From positions 1 to 64,000 of the forward strand of contig JAWZYU010000672.1 of assembly GCA_038380435.1 (NCBI GenBank): a DNA stretch of 64,000 nucleotides. Reading direction: 5' to 3'. Positions 32,705-43,469 of the stretch are shown here, one piece after another. Position numbers and translations under genes: made by a program. Source of the DNA: Ryuthela nishihirai. Taxonomy: Eukaryota > Arthropoda > Arachnida > Araneae > Heptathelidae. Positions within the stretch are counted from its first letter, which is position 1. The number at the start of each line of letters is the position of its first letter. The notes below the pieces were generated by a model, which was not told the DNA's origin, made no database searches, and saw nothing but the letters and a program-made list of their open reading frames with translations.

Positions 32705-33668
32705 CTTTTGTTTTTTTTATCTTTTTTCAAAATTTATTTGAATTTGTCAGTTTAAAATTTAACGAACGACGCTGGTACTCATGGGAAACGGGAGCTGGAT
32801 TTTGAGGGGTGAAAGAAAGAGTTAAAAATAGCGCACACGCTTTGGGTATTGCCATCCGCTGAGTGACAAATGAGATCACCTCGTGGGTAAGAAGCGGTTA
32901 TGGCTACGTGACTGTGCGCTCGTGAAATTACTCCACCTCTCGGCAGTCTCAATGCACGTGGAAAGAAATCCCTCATCCTCCGACGTAAACAAACGAGCAG
33001 GCTGTAACGAAGGTTATGCCCACCGGTGGCGCTTCAGTCGCGTTACTGGTTTTTGACCTACATCGAGTGTCGTCAGCCAGGCCCGGTAGCGCCCACAATA
33101 TAGTCAAAATCGGCTATCTGGTTCGATGTATGACCGAATTCTGACAGCCGCTTACTTCCCCGTCCGTCGTCTGTCGCCAATTATGTGGGTGTTTGCAAAG
33201 TCACTCCGAAAGCCTTGCCCTTTTCCTTCTTTGTTTACTGGTTGCAATTTAAAGGTTGTTTACTTTTCGTTGGCGGTGATTCTGAGTCATCGGATAGCTG
33301 CTGTCTACATTCGCTTCTTCGGCGTTCTTTTTTTGAACTCGTCTAATCTCAAAAAGATTAAACTTTCTGAGGAGGAAATATTTATTTAGAACGGGCAATG
33401 CTTTGAATAGGCACGCGGATCGACTGTGGCTGAAGAATATAGATTTGTTTCCAGTGGCTTTTCAGAATAAGATTTAATAATGATTTATTCGGTCAAATGT
33501 CATTACAGACTAGTAGTAGTAGGAAACAAAAAAGGTGAAAACATTTTCCAAAACATTACATTTTATGTTGCAGATAACATCGTAAATAGAAATTTAGTAA
33601 GAATTCACATGAAATGCAGTGTTTGAAATAATTAGTACATTTGACCAGGAGTCAAAAAAGGTTGTACA
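32705..33668. other. Unique sequence, no gene called
   Basis: The 32900-33300 part is more balanced in base composition, with open frames (33126-33389 plus) of no recognisable family. Confidence 0.4.
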
Positions 33669-33676
33669 GTCTAAAC

Positions 33677-33969
33677 CAGGCGTGTCCAACCCGCGGGTCG
33701 CATGCGACCCTAGACAGCTAGTAATGCGACCCACAAAATCGTAAAATTTACGACATAAACTTTCAACATGATTATGTGATTTTCAGCGAGTTTTTGATAT
33801 CCCACTAGTTTTATGTTTCCCTTTTTTAATTTTATAATAGAAAACATAAGAAAATAAATGAAGTTTTATTATTCATATACATTAACTATATTATATATTT
33901 TATGTCCGACCCAAAACAATTCATCTTCACTCAATGTATCCCAGGGAAATCAAAAGGTTGGACACCCTG
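33677..33969. mobile_element. hAT-type non-autonomous element (type B), copy 2
   Basis: CAGGCGTGTCCAAC... to ...GTTGGACACCCTG, flanked by a perfect 8 bp GTCTAAAC duplication (33669-33676 and 33970-33977). Clearly the same family as 24227-24549, slightly shorter. Confidence 0.95.
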
Positions 33970-34018
33970 GTCTAAACAGTCTGATTTGTGAACTGTCTAG
34001 CCTGAACAGTGTGAATTG

Positions 34019-34333
34019 TGTTGGGTTGTTTTACCTCTGAGCGGCACTTTTTTGCACACCATGGGCTAAATGGCCAGGTCACAAGAACCCCGAAGGCTCA
34101 GAGAAGGTTGGGGGAGGGGACCCACTGGAACAGCTGTTGGGAGACAGATGGTAGCCTCCCGTCAAGGCCATCCAGCGTGTTCTTTACCTTGCACAAGGTA
34201 TGGCTCTCCCATATATGGGGCCACGGCTTAACGTCCCATCCGAATGACGGCGGCCTTTCCAAGCCCATCGGTGTCCCCTACTGACCGTGTGCAGGGCGGG
34301 GAGTTTTGCGGAGATAAATCTCAACGCTGTGGT
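34019..34333 (-). mobile_element. SINE A lacking the tRNA head
   Basis: Minus-strand copy that stops at AAATCTCAACGCTG, exactly where the head joins the body, and is then followed by unrelated sequence. No target-site duplication was found, so either 5' truncation at insertion or later deletion is possible. Confidence 0.88.
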
Positions 34334-34570
34334 ATTTATTTACGGAAACTGAAGTGTTTAACAGCAACAATGCTAATTTATATAATTGTCCTGAAAAGTT
34401 AATAAAAAACAAGTTAAAACGAAAGCAATATGCGTTATGCTGCACTTTACTAACACGTGCAGTTCGCGCAATAGTTATGCTAATTTTTGCCAATATTTCA
34501 GTGCTTTTTTTTTTGCACAATGAACTAAAATGTTTCAGCTGCCATAACGTTTAATATACTAAAGGCATAA

Positions 34571-35297
34571 GGGGCGGGGGTGGCTCAGTCGGTAGCGCAC
34601 CAGGCTCGTAATCTGTAGTTCCCAGGTTCGAGTCCCAGCTGGGTCAGCGTTGAGATTTATCTCCGCAAAATTCCCCGCCCTGCCCACGGTCAGTAGGGGA
34701 CACCGATGGGCTTGGAAAGGCCGCCGTCCGTCGGATGGGACGTTAAGCCGTGGCCCGTGTGCGGGAGAGCCATACCCTGTGCACGTTAAAGAACACGCTG
34801 GATGGCCTTGACGGGAGGCTACCATCTGTCTCCCAACAGCTGTTCCAGTGGGTCCCCTCCCCCAACCTTCTCTGAGCCTTCGGGGTCCTTGTGACCTGGC
34901 CATTTAGCCCATGGTGTGCAAAAAAAGTGCCGCTCAGAGGTAAAACAACCCAACGTTAAAGAACACGCTGGATGTCCTTCACGGGAGGCTACCATCTGTC
35001 TCCCAACAGCTGTTCCAGTGGGTCCCCTCCCCCAACCTTCTCTGAGCCTTCGGGGTCCTTGTGATCTGGTCATTTAGCCCATTGTGTGCAAAAAAAGTGC
35101 CGCTCAGAGGTAAAACAACCCAACGTTAAAGAACACGCTGGATGGCCTTGACGGGAGGCTACCATCTGTCTCCCAACAGCTGTTCCAGTGGGTCCCCTCC
35201 CCCAACCTTCTCTGAGCCTTCGGGGCCCTTGTGACCTGGCCATTTAGCCCATTGTGTGCAAAAAAGTGCCACTCGGAGGTAAAACAATCCAATCCAA
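34571..35297 (+). mobile_element. SINE A multimer, two extra 3' modules
   Basis: Complete head and middle, then three 3' modules with CAACCCAA/CGTTAAAG junctions near 34953 and 35123, 170 bp apart. The tail ends CAATCCAATCCAA. Confidence 0.93.
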
Positions 35298-35299
35298 GC

Positions 35300-35962
35300 C
35301 TATTTAAGAAGTTAGCAGTTATATTCAAAAGCAGTTGTTGTTCAAAAGAGGCACTAAAGCCGTAATATCATATCTCTGCTATTAAAATAAGTAGTAAACT
35401 AAACTGAATATCCTAAGCAACATCTGACATGTTTTGAAGACCCTGTAAATGTTTGTATTTACATTAAAAATGGGGTCTTTGCATAAATAAGCGAGAGACA
35501 ATAAATAAAATTCTTGCACATTTAGAAATCCTTTCATTCTCTCAAGTAGTGAAATCCGATGCCTCAAAAAGTTTCCTTAAATTTTCTGTTTCTCAACTCA
35601 TCTAAGTGTCATAAAAAGAGCGATTTCTATCTGCAGCAGCAAAATCTCTTTTTTTCAGTAATGTTTAGAGTTCGTTCTGCGCTTCACAGTTCATTGTTGG
35701 AGACCGAAGAATAAATCGATTTACACCGTGAGCTTCTTCTGCAGTCTAGATGGCGCTCGCTATGCGCCATCGATAAAGAGGAGCTGGAAATAACGCCTGG
35801 TAATATTGGCACGTAACAAAGGCTAGGGTGTTTCTTCATTTCTTGTTGTTTGCTGGGTTCGAGAGATCAACTGCTTTATTTAATCTTGATGATGTGACGG
35901 ATACTTTTTCTTGTTTTTTGTCTACTGAAAACAAAACTGCGTGGAAAGTTAAAGGATAAATG
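35300..35962. other. Unique sequence, small hairpin
   Basis: A GATGGCGCTCGCTATGCGCCATC hairpin (with neighbouring bases) lies at about 35749-35771. No gene recognised. Confidence 0.5.
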
Positions 35963-36097
35963 TCGCTAGAGTATTATTTTGATTTTTTTTTTTTCATAAA
36001 CATAGTCGATGTTGAAATACCTGTTAAACAGAAATCGTGTGTGTTTGCTTTAAAGTGATAATGCACACAATGGAATAAATGACCAGGGCATAAGGGT
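35963..36097. repeat. Flank segment duplicated at 37690-37826
   Basis: About 135 bp (TATTATTTTGATTTTTTT..., CATAGTCGATGTTGAAATAC, ..., GCACACAATGG-TAAATGACC) present twice, each time followed by the tail end of a minus-strand SINE A. Only a few substitutions separate the two. Confidence 0.93.
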
Positions 36098-37003
36098 TGG
36101 ATTGTTTTACCTCTGAGCGGCACTTTTTTGCACACCATGGGCTAAATGGCCAGGTAACATGGACCCCGAAAGCTCAGAGAAGGTTGGGGATTGGGTTGGG
36201 TTGTTTTACCTCTGAGTGGCACTTTTTTGCACACCATGGCTAAATGGCCAGGTCAAATGGACCCCGAAAGCTCAGAGAAGGTTGGGGATTGGGTTGGGTT
36301 GTTTTACCTCTGAGTGGCACTTTTTTGCACACCATGGGCTAAATGGCCAGGTAACATGGACCCCGAAAGCTCAGAGAAGGTTGGGGATTGGGTTGGGTTG
36401 TTTTACCTCTGAGTGGCACTTTTTTGCACACCATGGGCTAAATGGCCAGGTCACATGGACCCCGAAAGCTCAGAGAAGGTTGGGGATTGGGTTGGGTTGT
36501 TTTACCTCTGAGTGGCACTTTTTTGCACACCATGGGCTAAATGGCCAGGTCACATGGACCCCGTTGGGTTGGGTTGTTTTACCTCTGAGCGGCACTTTTT
36601 TGTACATCATGGGCTAAATGGCCAGGTAACATGGACCCCGAAAGCTCAGAGAAGGTTGGGGGAGGGGACCACTGGAACAGCTGTTGGGAGACAGATGTTA
36701 GCCTCCCGTCAAGGCCATCCAGTATGTTCTTTAACTTGCACAGGGTATGGCTCTCACACACACGGGACCACGGCTTAACGTCCCATCAGATGGACGGCGG
36801 ACCTGGTCATAAGGACCCTAATGCTTGGTGAAAGTTGGGGAAGAGGATCAACTGGATAGCTTTTAGGAGACAGATAAAAGATCAAGGCCATCCAGAATGT
36901 TATTTAACGTGGATACTGTATACTTATTATGCACACGTCTTAAAGCCCCATCCAACGGACGGCAGTTTTTCCAAGAGCAGGATGGGAAGACTGGTACGTT
37001 TTT
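36060..37003 (-). mobile_element. Old SINE A, interrupted
   Basis: Left piece ATGCACACAATGGAATAAATG...CATAAGG (36060-36095) and right piece GACCTGGTCATAAGGACCC... (36802-37003) are consecutive parts of one diverged minus-strand copy. The multimer at 36096-36801 lies between, flanked by a GACC-GG-CATAAGG motif (36080-36094 and 36802-36816). Confidence 0.78.
36096..36801 (-). mobile_element. SINE A with five short tail modules, 5'-truncated
   Basis: Short (~98 bp) tail units start near 36096, 36192, 36290, 36389, 36487 and 36564. Most junctions join GGTTGGGG to ATTGGGTTGGG; the last joins GGACCCCG to TTGGGTTGGG. The units share diagnostic variants GAGTGGCAC and CGAAAGCTCAG. In SINE sense the element starts at CCGCCGTCCATC, so the tRNA head is absent. 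Confidence 0.88.
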
Positions 37004-37285
37004 ATCGGCTGATCCTGTCTATACCCCGTTGGTTGTAGTAAAGTATTTTCTAATATAAAACTGTAAAAAAAATGCTTTCTTCTTGCCAGAGTTTAAAAAA
37101 GCCGTAATCACTAATTCGAAATAAAATTTAAAAAATTTGCAGTTATTCTCCGAATTGTAGATTTTTTTTTTTACTTTCAAGTGCTTTAAGACATAAATAA
37201 ATATTAAGAAACAAAATGAGCTACACATGGCTTTATCGTGAAACAAAAGGGACCTGGCTGCGAATCCTGGACTAAACATGGATAT
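37004..37285. other. AT-rich sequence, nothing recognised
   Basis: No feature seen. Confidence 0.5.
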
Positions 37286-37297
37286 TTTCTTTCCGAT

Positions 37298-37686
37298 ATT
37301 GGGTTGGGTTGTTTTACCTCTGAGCGGCACTTTTTTGCACACCATGGGCTAAATGGCCAGGTCACATGGACCCCGAAGGCTCAGAGAAGGTTGGGGGAGG
37401 GGACCCACTGGAACAGCTGTTGGGAGACAGATGGTAGCCTCCCGTCAAGGCCATCCAGCGTGTTCTTTAACGTGCACAGGGTATGGCTCTCCTACACACG
37501 GGGCCACGGTTTAACGTCCCATCCGACGAACGGCGGCCTTTCCAAGCCCATCGGTGTCCCCTACTGACCGTGGGCAGGGCGGGAATTTTTGCGGAGATAA
37601 ATCTCACCGCTGACCCAGCTGGGACTCGAACCTGGGAACTACAGGTTACGAGCCAGGCGCGCTACCGACTGAGCCACCCCCGCCCC
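37298..37686 (-). mobile_element. SINE A, 3' member of the composite
   Basis: Full-length copy from ATTGGGTTGGG at 37298 to the CCGCCCC head end at about 37686. Its tail touches the left TTTCTTTCCGAT. Confidence 0.93.
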
Positions 37687-37689
37687 TTA

Positions 37690-37826
37690 AATTTCGCTAC
37701 AGTATTATTTTGATTTTTTTTTTCCATAAACATAGTCGATGTTGAAATACCTGTTAAACAGAAATCGTGTGTGTTTGCTTTAAAGTGATAATGCACACAA
37801 TGGACTAAATGACCAGGTCATAAGGG
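37690..37826. repeat. Second copy of the 35963-36097 flank
   Basis: Homology with 35963-36097 ends in CGAAATTTA/CGACATTTA, right at the head of the neighbouring SINE A. The minus strand has no run of four T in this stretch, so a Pol III transcript could read through it. Confidence 0.9.
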
Positions 37827-38288
37827 TTGGGTTATTTTACCTCTGAGTGGCACTTTTTTTGCACACCATGGGCTAAATGGCCAGGTCACATGGACCCCGA
37901 AAGCTCAGAGAAGGTTGGGGATTGGGTTGGGTTGTTTTACCTCTGAGCGGCACTTTTTTGCACACCATGGGCTAAATGGCCAGGTCACATGGACCCCGAA
38001 GGCTCAGAGAAGGTTGGGGGAGGGGACCCACTGGAACAGCTGTTGGGAGACAGATGGTAGCCTCCCGTCAAGGCCATCCAGCGTGTTCTTTAACGTGCAC
38101 AGGGTATGGCTCTCCTACACACGGGGCCACATCTTAACGTCCCATCCGACGGACGGCGGCCTTTCCAAGCCCATCGGTGTCCCCTACTGACCGTGGGCAG
38201 TGCGGGAAATTTTGCGGAGATAAATCTCAACGCTGACCCAGCTGGGACTCGAGCCTGGCGCGCTACTGATTGAGCCACCCCCGTCCCG
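37827..38288 (-). mobile_element. SINE A, 5' member of the composite
   Basis: The outer tail unit carries the GAGTGGCAC and CGAAAGCTCAG variants found at 36096-36660, then the GGTTGGGG/ATTGGGTT junction near 37918 and a normal body. The head has a 22 bp internal deletion (GGGACTC joined to GAGCCTGG) that removes most of the anticodon arm. Confidence 0.9.
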
Positions 38289-38399
38289 TTTCTTTCCGAT
38301 GTAAATTGATGTAAAATTTCCGATGTAAAAGGTCTTTCTTTCTACCCAGATCTTTTCTGTGGCGGTTTATACAGCCAGACCTCTGTGACAATTGCTTCT

Positions 38400-39015
38400 T
38401 TTGGGTTGTTTTACCTCTGAGCTACAATTTTTTGCACTCAATGGACTAAATGGGTTGTTGGGTTGTTTTACCTCTGAGCGGCACTTTTTTGCACACCATG
38501 GGCTAAATGGCCAGGTCACATGGACCCCGAAGGCTCAGAGAAGGTTGGGGGAGGGGACCCACTGGATCAGCTGTTGGGAGACAGATGGTAGCCTCCCGTC
38601 AAGGCCATCCAGTGTGTTCTTTAACGTGCACAGGGTATGGCTCTCCCATACACGGGACCACGGCTTAACGTCCCATCCGACGGATGGCGGTCTTTCCAAG
38701 CCCATCGGTGTCCCCTACTGATCGTGGGCAGGGCGGGGAATTTTGCGGAGATAAATCTCAACGCTGACCCAGCTGGGACTCGAACCTGGGAACTACAGAT
38801 TACGAGCCTGACGCGCTACCGACTGAGCCACCCCCGCCTCAGGACTAAATGGCTAGGTCGCAAAGACCCGAAGTCTCGGAGAAGATTGGGGAAGAAGATC
38901 CAATGGATAGCTGTTTAAAAGCAGAAAGATCCAGCGTGTTGGTTATCATGCACGAAGTATGACTCTACTACACACGAGTCCGTGGCTTAACATCCCATCC
39001 GACGAGTGGCAGTCT
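38400..39015 (-). mobile_element. Old SINE A, host of a younger copy
   Basis: Tail at 38400-38453 (TTACCTCTGAGCTACAATTT) and the remainder at 38842-39015 (GGACTAAATGGCTAGGTCGC... to GACGAGTGGCAGTCTGTCCA). Diverged. Confidence 0.82.
38454..38841 (-). mobile_element. SINE A with 11 bp TSD, nested
   Basis: GGACTAAATGG at 38443-38453 and 38842-38852, a motif of the host SINE itself. Full-length copy. Confidence 0.94.
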
Positions 39016-39104
39016 GTCCAAGCCCATATAAATGTTTATCTGTAAAGATTTACTACTAACCCAGCAAAACGATTGGAGGCCATACCCTTTGTCCCCGGTA
39101 CAAA

Positions 39105-39476
39105 GGGACGGGTATGGCTTAGTCGCGCAAGGCTCGTAATCTGCAATCCCAGGTTCGAATCCCAGCTGAATCAGCGTTGAGATTTATCTCCGCTAAACTC
39201 CCCACCCTGCCCTCGGTCAGTAGGGAGACACCGATGGACTTAGAAAGGCTGCCGCCCATCGGATAAGACATTAAGCCGTGGCTCCATGTGTGGGAGAGCC
39301 ATGCCCTGTGCACGTTAAAGAACACGCTGGATGACCTTGACAGGAGATTACCATTGTCTCCTAACAGCTGTCCAGTGGGTCCGCTAACCTTCTCTGAGCC
39401 CACGAGATCCTTGTGACCTGGCATTTTAGTCCATTGTGTGCAAAAAAGTGCCGCTCAGAGGTAAAACAATCCAACC
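39105..39476 (+). mobile_element. Diverged SINE A
   Basis: The head is damaged (GGTATGGCTTAGTCGCGCAAGG, B box GGTTCGAATCC intact), with middle and tail recognisable. Confidence 0.85.
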
Positions 39477-39539
39477 CTGGTACCAGTGCTCCTAATCGTG
39501 TTCGGCCCCTTAAACAAACTCCCTTTCACCCCTCATCCT

Positions 39540-39930
39540 GGGGCGGGGGTGGCTCAGTCGGTAGCGCACCAGGCTCGTAATCTGTAGATCCCAGGTTCGA
39601 GTCCCAGCTGGGTCAGCGTTGAGATTTATCTCCGCAAAAATTCCCCACCCTGCCCACGGTCAGTAGGGGACACCGATGGGCTTGGAAAGGCCGCCGTCCG
39701 TCGGATGGGACGTTAAGCCGTGGCCCCGTGTGCGGGAGAGCCATACCCTGTGCACGTTAAAGAACGCACTGGATGGCCTTGCCGGGAGGCTACCATCTGT
39801 CTCCCAACAGCTGTTCCAATGGGTCTCCTCCCCAACCTTCTCTGAGCCTTCGGGGTCCATGTGACCTGGCCATCTAGCCCATGGTGTGCAAAAAAGTGCC
39901 GCTCAGAGGTAAAACAACCCAACCCAACCC
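39540..39930 (+). mobile_element. SINE A flanked by an unusually long direct repeat
   Basis: The 47 bp before it (39493-39539, containing CGTGTTCGGCCCCTTAAACA and CCTTTCACCCCTCATCCT) are repeated directly after it (39931-39977) with two mismatches. This is several times longer than the 7-13 bp duplications of the other copies. Confidence 0.93.
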
Positions 39931-39977
39931 TAGTCGTGTTCGGCCCCTTAAACAAACCCCCTTTCACCCCTCATCCT

Positions 39978-40340
39978 AACTGTAACGAAAGGTAAAAGTT
40001 ATTTATGACGTACTAGTCAAACCCGTTGCATAGGAACGGCACAAAGGCAGACCCGAAGCCACCGGCGCGTGGCCAAAGCCGCGATGAAGGCAAACTATGA
40101 GGAGAAACCATCAAAGCATGGCCTGCAACCGGAAATCATCGTTTAATTATTTTCATTTTCCTGTTCCAGGTCGATGGACAGCACGATTTACATACACTGC
40201 AGAGTCGGGCCTTAATATCATCCCAGTTTTTATCCGCACTAAAAACGTGACTGTTTTAAAATTTTGTGTAGTCCTGGGATGGAAGATTAGTTAGTGTGCT
40301 TTATGTACACGTTAATGTTACAATTATGTAAATAAAAAAT
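39978..40340. other. Unique sequence, nothing recognised
   Basis: No feature seen; the open frame at 40097-40294 has no recognisable domain. Confidence 0.45.
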
Positions 40341-40928
40341 AAATACCCCCTCAAGCAGCTGCTTGCCACAGAGGTCTGACAGGAGCCTGTCAGTTTATAT
40401 GCCACAGTAGAAAATCTGAGAGGATGGCAGGACCTCAGCAGAAAAACGACACATACATCCATGCCTTACGCGGGGCTCGAACCCAGGTCCCTTAGATCAG
40501 TAGCCAAGCGCGCTAACTACTCGGCCACGGGACGGCTATTATAAATACCCTCTCAAGCAGCTGCTTGCCACAGAGGTCTGACAGGAGCCTGTCAGTTTAT
40601 ATGCCATAGTAGGAGATCTGAGAGGATGGCAGGACCTCAGCAGAAAAACGACACATACATCCATGCCTTACGCGGGCTCGAACCCAGGTTCCTTAGATCA
40701 GTAGCCAAGCGCGCTAACCACTCGGCCACGGGACGGCTATTATAAATACCCCCTCAAGCAGCTGCTTGCCACAGAGGTCTGACAGGAGCCTGTCAGTTTA
40801 TATGCCATAGTAGGAGATCTGAGAGGATGGCAGGACCTCAGCAGAAAAACAACCCTTATCCGGGGCTCAAACCCAGGTCCCTTAGATCAGCAGCCAAGCG
40901 CGCTAACCACTCGGCCACGGGACGGCTA
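40341..40928 (-). mobile_element. SINE B tandem trimer
   Basis: Three copies in the same orientation start at AAATACCC (about 40342, 40543, 40744), so the period is 201-202 bp. The junction sequence GACGGCTATTATAAATACC is the same at both internal boundaries. B-box inverses GGGCTCGAACCCAGG occur in each; the third lacks ~20 bp and has GGGGCTCAAACCC. The middle copy also lost one G near the B box. Confidence 0.93.
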
Positions 40929-41170
40929 CATTTATGTACAGTGCACAAAAGATTAATGAATCAGTATCTTTTGTCATAATTTAGTGGGTTTAATCAGAGC
41001 CATCTGGATAATACCGGACATACTTGGACAGTTTTTCAAAGGAAGGAGAATAATTTAACAATAGATGAAATTTTAAAGTGAGGTAATCTTTCTTCATACT
41101 TAATGCAAGTCTCTGTTCTAAAACTACATAATAATATATTTTTATTATATATATATAAATACTCTTAGCT
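40929..41170. other. AT-rich sequence, nothing recognised
   Basis: No feature seen. Confidence 0.5.
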
Positions 41171-41420
41171 AGTCAGTAGGGGGACACCGTCCGTCGGATT
41201 GGACGTTAAGCCGTGGCCCCGTGTGCGGGAGAGCCATACCCTGTTCACATTGAAGAACACACTGGATGGCCTTGACGGGAGTCTACCATCTATCTACCAA
41301 CAGCTGTTCCAGTGGGTCCCCTCCCCCAACTTTCTCCGAGTCTTCGGGGTCCTTATGACCTGTCCATTTAGCCCATTGTGTGGAAAAAAGTGCCGCTCAG
41401 AGGAAAAACAACCCAACCCA
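41171..41420 (+). mobile_element. 5'-truncated SINE A
   Basis: Begins at GTCAGTAGGGGGACACC in the middle domain and then lacks the next ~20 bp. Complete tail (GAAAAACAACCCAACCC). No target-site duplication detected. Confidence 0.87.
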
Positions 41421-42056
41421 TCTGAGAGAGATTGTGATCTTTCCTAACCCATCGGTGTCCTCTTTCCCACAGCAGAGAGAATTAGCGGAAAAAATCCCGA
41501 TGCAGGCGCAGTGAGGCCTCAAACATAGGAACAACAACTTACTTGCTTGGCACGCTGCCACCTAAATTGTTTAAAACTATTTCCTTGCCAAATATACTGT
41601 GACGTTTATGCCTATTATTTTTCTGTATCTTTGTTAAAATTCTCAAAGGGGGGGGGGGTGCAGGTATGTTCCTTTCCCCCCCTACCCCTAGCTCCCTCTG
41701 TGTGAGATTCTGTAACAGAGTCTCCCGTTTCTCTCATGCAATGGGGTCAGATGCGCAAGGAAACGAAGACTCTACAGGAAGGATATTGGCAGAAACACCG
41801 GAAGTGCCGTTCCCACACGAGGTCGCAACATCCCGTCACGTGTGCTTTTGCCCACTTGACCATGAAAGCTGCATTCATCGGAATTGTTTATTATGCTTAT
41901 CTTTAGGAAAATAAAGTCGCCGATAGGAAGAAATAAGATTGAATTGTGGAAAACAAAATCAGCAGACGAAGAGAACTGACGTCATAATTTAAGGAAATCG
42001 AAAGTATGTACGAAGCGAAAGGCATGCTTCAAGCGTACAACTATTTCATTCAGCCT
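41421..42056. other. Unique sequence, nothing recognised
   Basis: G-run near 41648-41658. The open frame at 41666-41914 has no recognisable domain. Confidence 0.4.
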
Positions 42057-42068
42057 TAGGAAAGTCGA

Positions 42069-42802
42069 TTTGGGTTGGGTTGTTTTATCTCTTAACGGTA
42101 CTTTTTTTGCACACAATGGGCTAAATGGCCAGGTCACATGGACCCCGAAGGCTCAGAGAAGGTTGGGGGAGGGGACCCATTGGAACAGCTGTTGGGAGAC
42201 AGATGGTAGCCTCCCGTCAAGGCCATTCAGCGTGTTCTTTAACGTTGGGTTGTTTTACCTCTGAGCGGCACTTTTTTGCACACCATGGGCTAAATGGCCA
42301 GGTCACATGGACCCCGAAGGCTCAGAGAAGATTGCGGGAGGGGACCCATTGGAACAGCTGTTGGGAGACAGATGGTAGCTCCCGTCAAGGCCATCCAGCG
42401 TGTTCTTTAACGTTGGGTTGTTTTACCTCTGAGCGGCACTTTTTTGCACACCATGGGCTAAATGGCCAGGTCACATGGACCCCGAAGGCTCAGAGAAGGT
42501 TGGGAGAGAGGACCCACTGGAACAGCTATTGGGAGACAAATGGTAGCCTACCGTCAAGGCTATCCAGCGTGTCCTTTGATGCTCACAAGGTATAACTCTC
42601 CCACACACTGGACCACGGTTTAACGTACCGCCCGACGGACGGTGGTCTTTCCAAGCCCATCGGTGTCCCCTACTGACCGTGGGCAGGACGGGGAGTTTTG
42701 CGGAGATAAATCTCAACGCTGACCTAGCTGGGACTCGAACCTGGGAACTGCAGATTACGAGCGTGGCGCGCTACCGATTGAGCCCCCCCCCCCCCCGCCC
42801 CC
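42069..42802 (-). mobile_element. SINE A multimer (two extra 3' modules) inside one TSD
   Basis: TAGGAAAG-CGA at 42057-42068 and 42803-42814 (one mismatch). Module junctions at 42244/42245 and 42412/42413 are 168 bp apart. The head is complete but preceded by a C-run. Confidence 0.94.
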
Positions 42803-42891
42803 TAGGAAAGACGAAATTATGAACAATGCATAAAGGAATGTTTCAAGCGTGCAAATATTTCCTTCAGTCTTAAGGTAGTCGAAATTAAGTA

Positions 42892-43324
42892 CAGTCGCTC
42901 AAAAAAGTATCCGAACACTATGGTTGATTACAAAATTCAGAAAAAATATTTGGCAACGATTTTTTTAGAAATTAGTGATCTGGCAACCTCCGTGTTACGT
43001 GATTACAGAATTCAGGAAAAATATCGAGCGTGTACAGCAACTGTACACGCTCAATATTTCCGTGAGTGAGCCCACACGATCCAGGTCTTTGTGAGCTCAC
43101 ACGATCCAATGTGCTGTGAACATTAACCGCAACCGCTCCAGTTTGCTGTGAACGGTAACTGCACACGCTCCATATTCATTGCATTATATATTCATACGCA
43201 TTATATATATTAAAAAATATCCGAACACTATGGCTGATTACAGAATTCAGAAAAAATATCTGGCAGCGATTTTTTCTGAATTCTGTAAACAACCATAGTG
43301 TTCGGACACTTTTTTGAGCGACTG
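42892..43324. mobile_element. Tc1-type palindrome-rich MITE
   Basis: CAGTCGCTCAAAAAAGTATCC to TTTTTTGAGCGACTG with TA on both sides (42890-42891, 43325-43326). The interior contains GAGCGTGTACAG...CTGTACACGCTC hairpins and a partial second copy of the left end at about 43205-43260. Confidence 0.92.
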
Positions 43325-43469
43325 TACAATGCAAAAAAAGGCACTGTTCAAACATACAAATATTTCTTTGAGCCTTACGAAAATTCTTTGTATTTTGTGT
43401 CGTTTAAGTGTCGTTTAATTGTCCTACATTTTCTAGCAGCTTTCCTGACCGTTATCCTTTCTTCATTAG

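Larger units (their letters stand above)
37298..38288 (-). mobile_element. Composite SINE A - flank - SINE A block within one TSD
   Basis: The perfect 12 bp TTTCTTTCCGAT occurs at 37286-37297 and 38289-38300 and nowhere between. Inside, read on the minus strand, are a SINE A with a double short tail (38288-37827), a 137 bp non-SINE segment matching 35963-36097 (37826-37690), then a second complete SINE A (37686-37298). Because the duplication encloses the whole, the block looks like one integration product. Confidence 0.75.
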
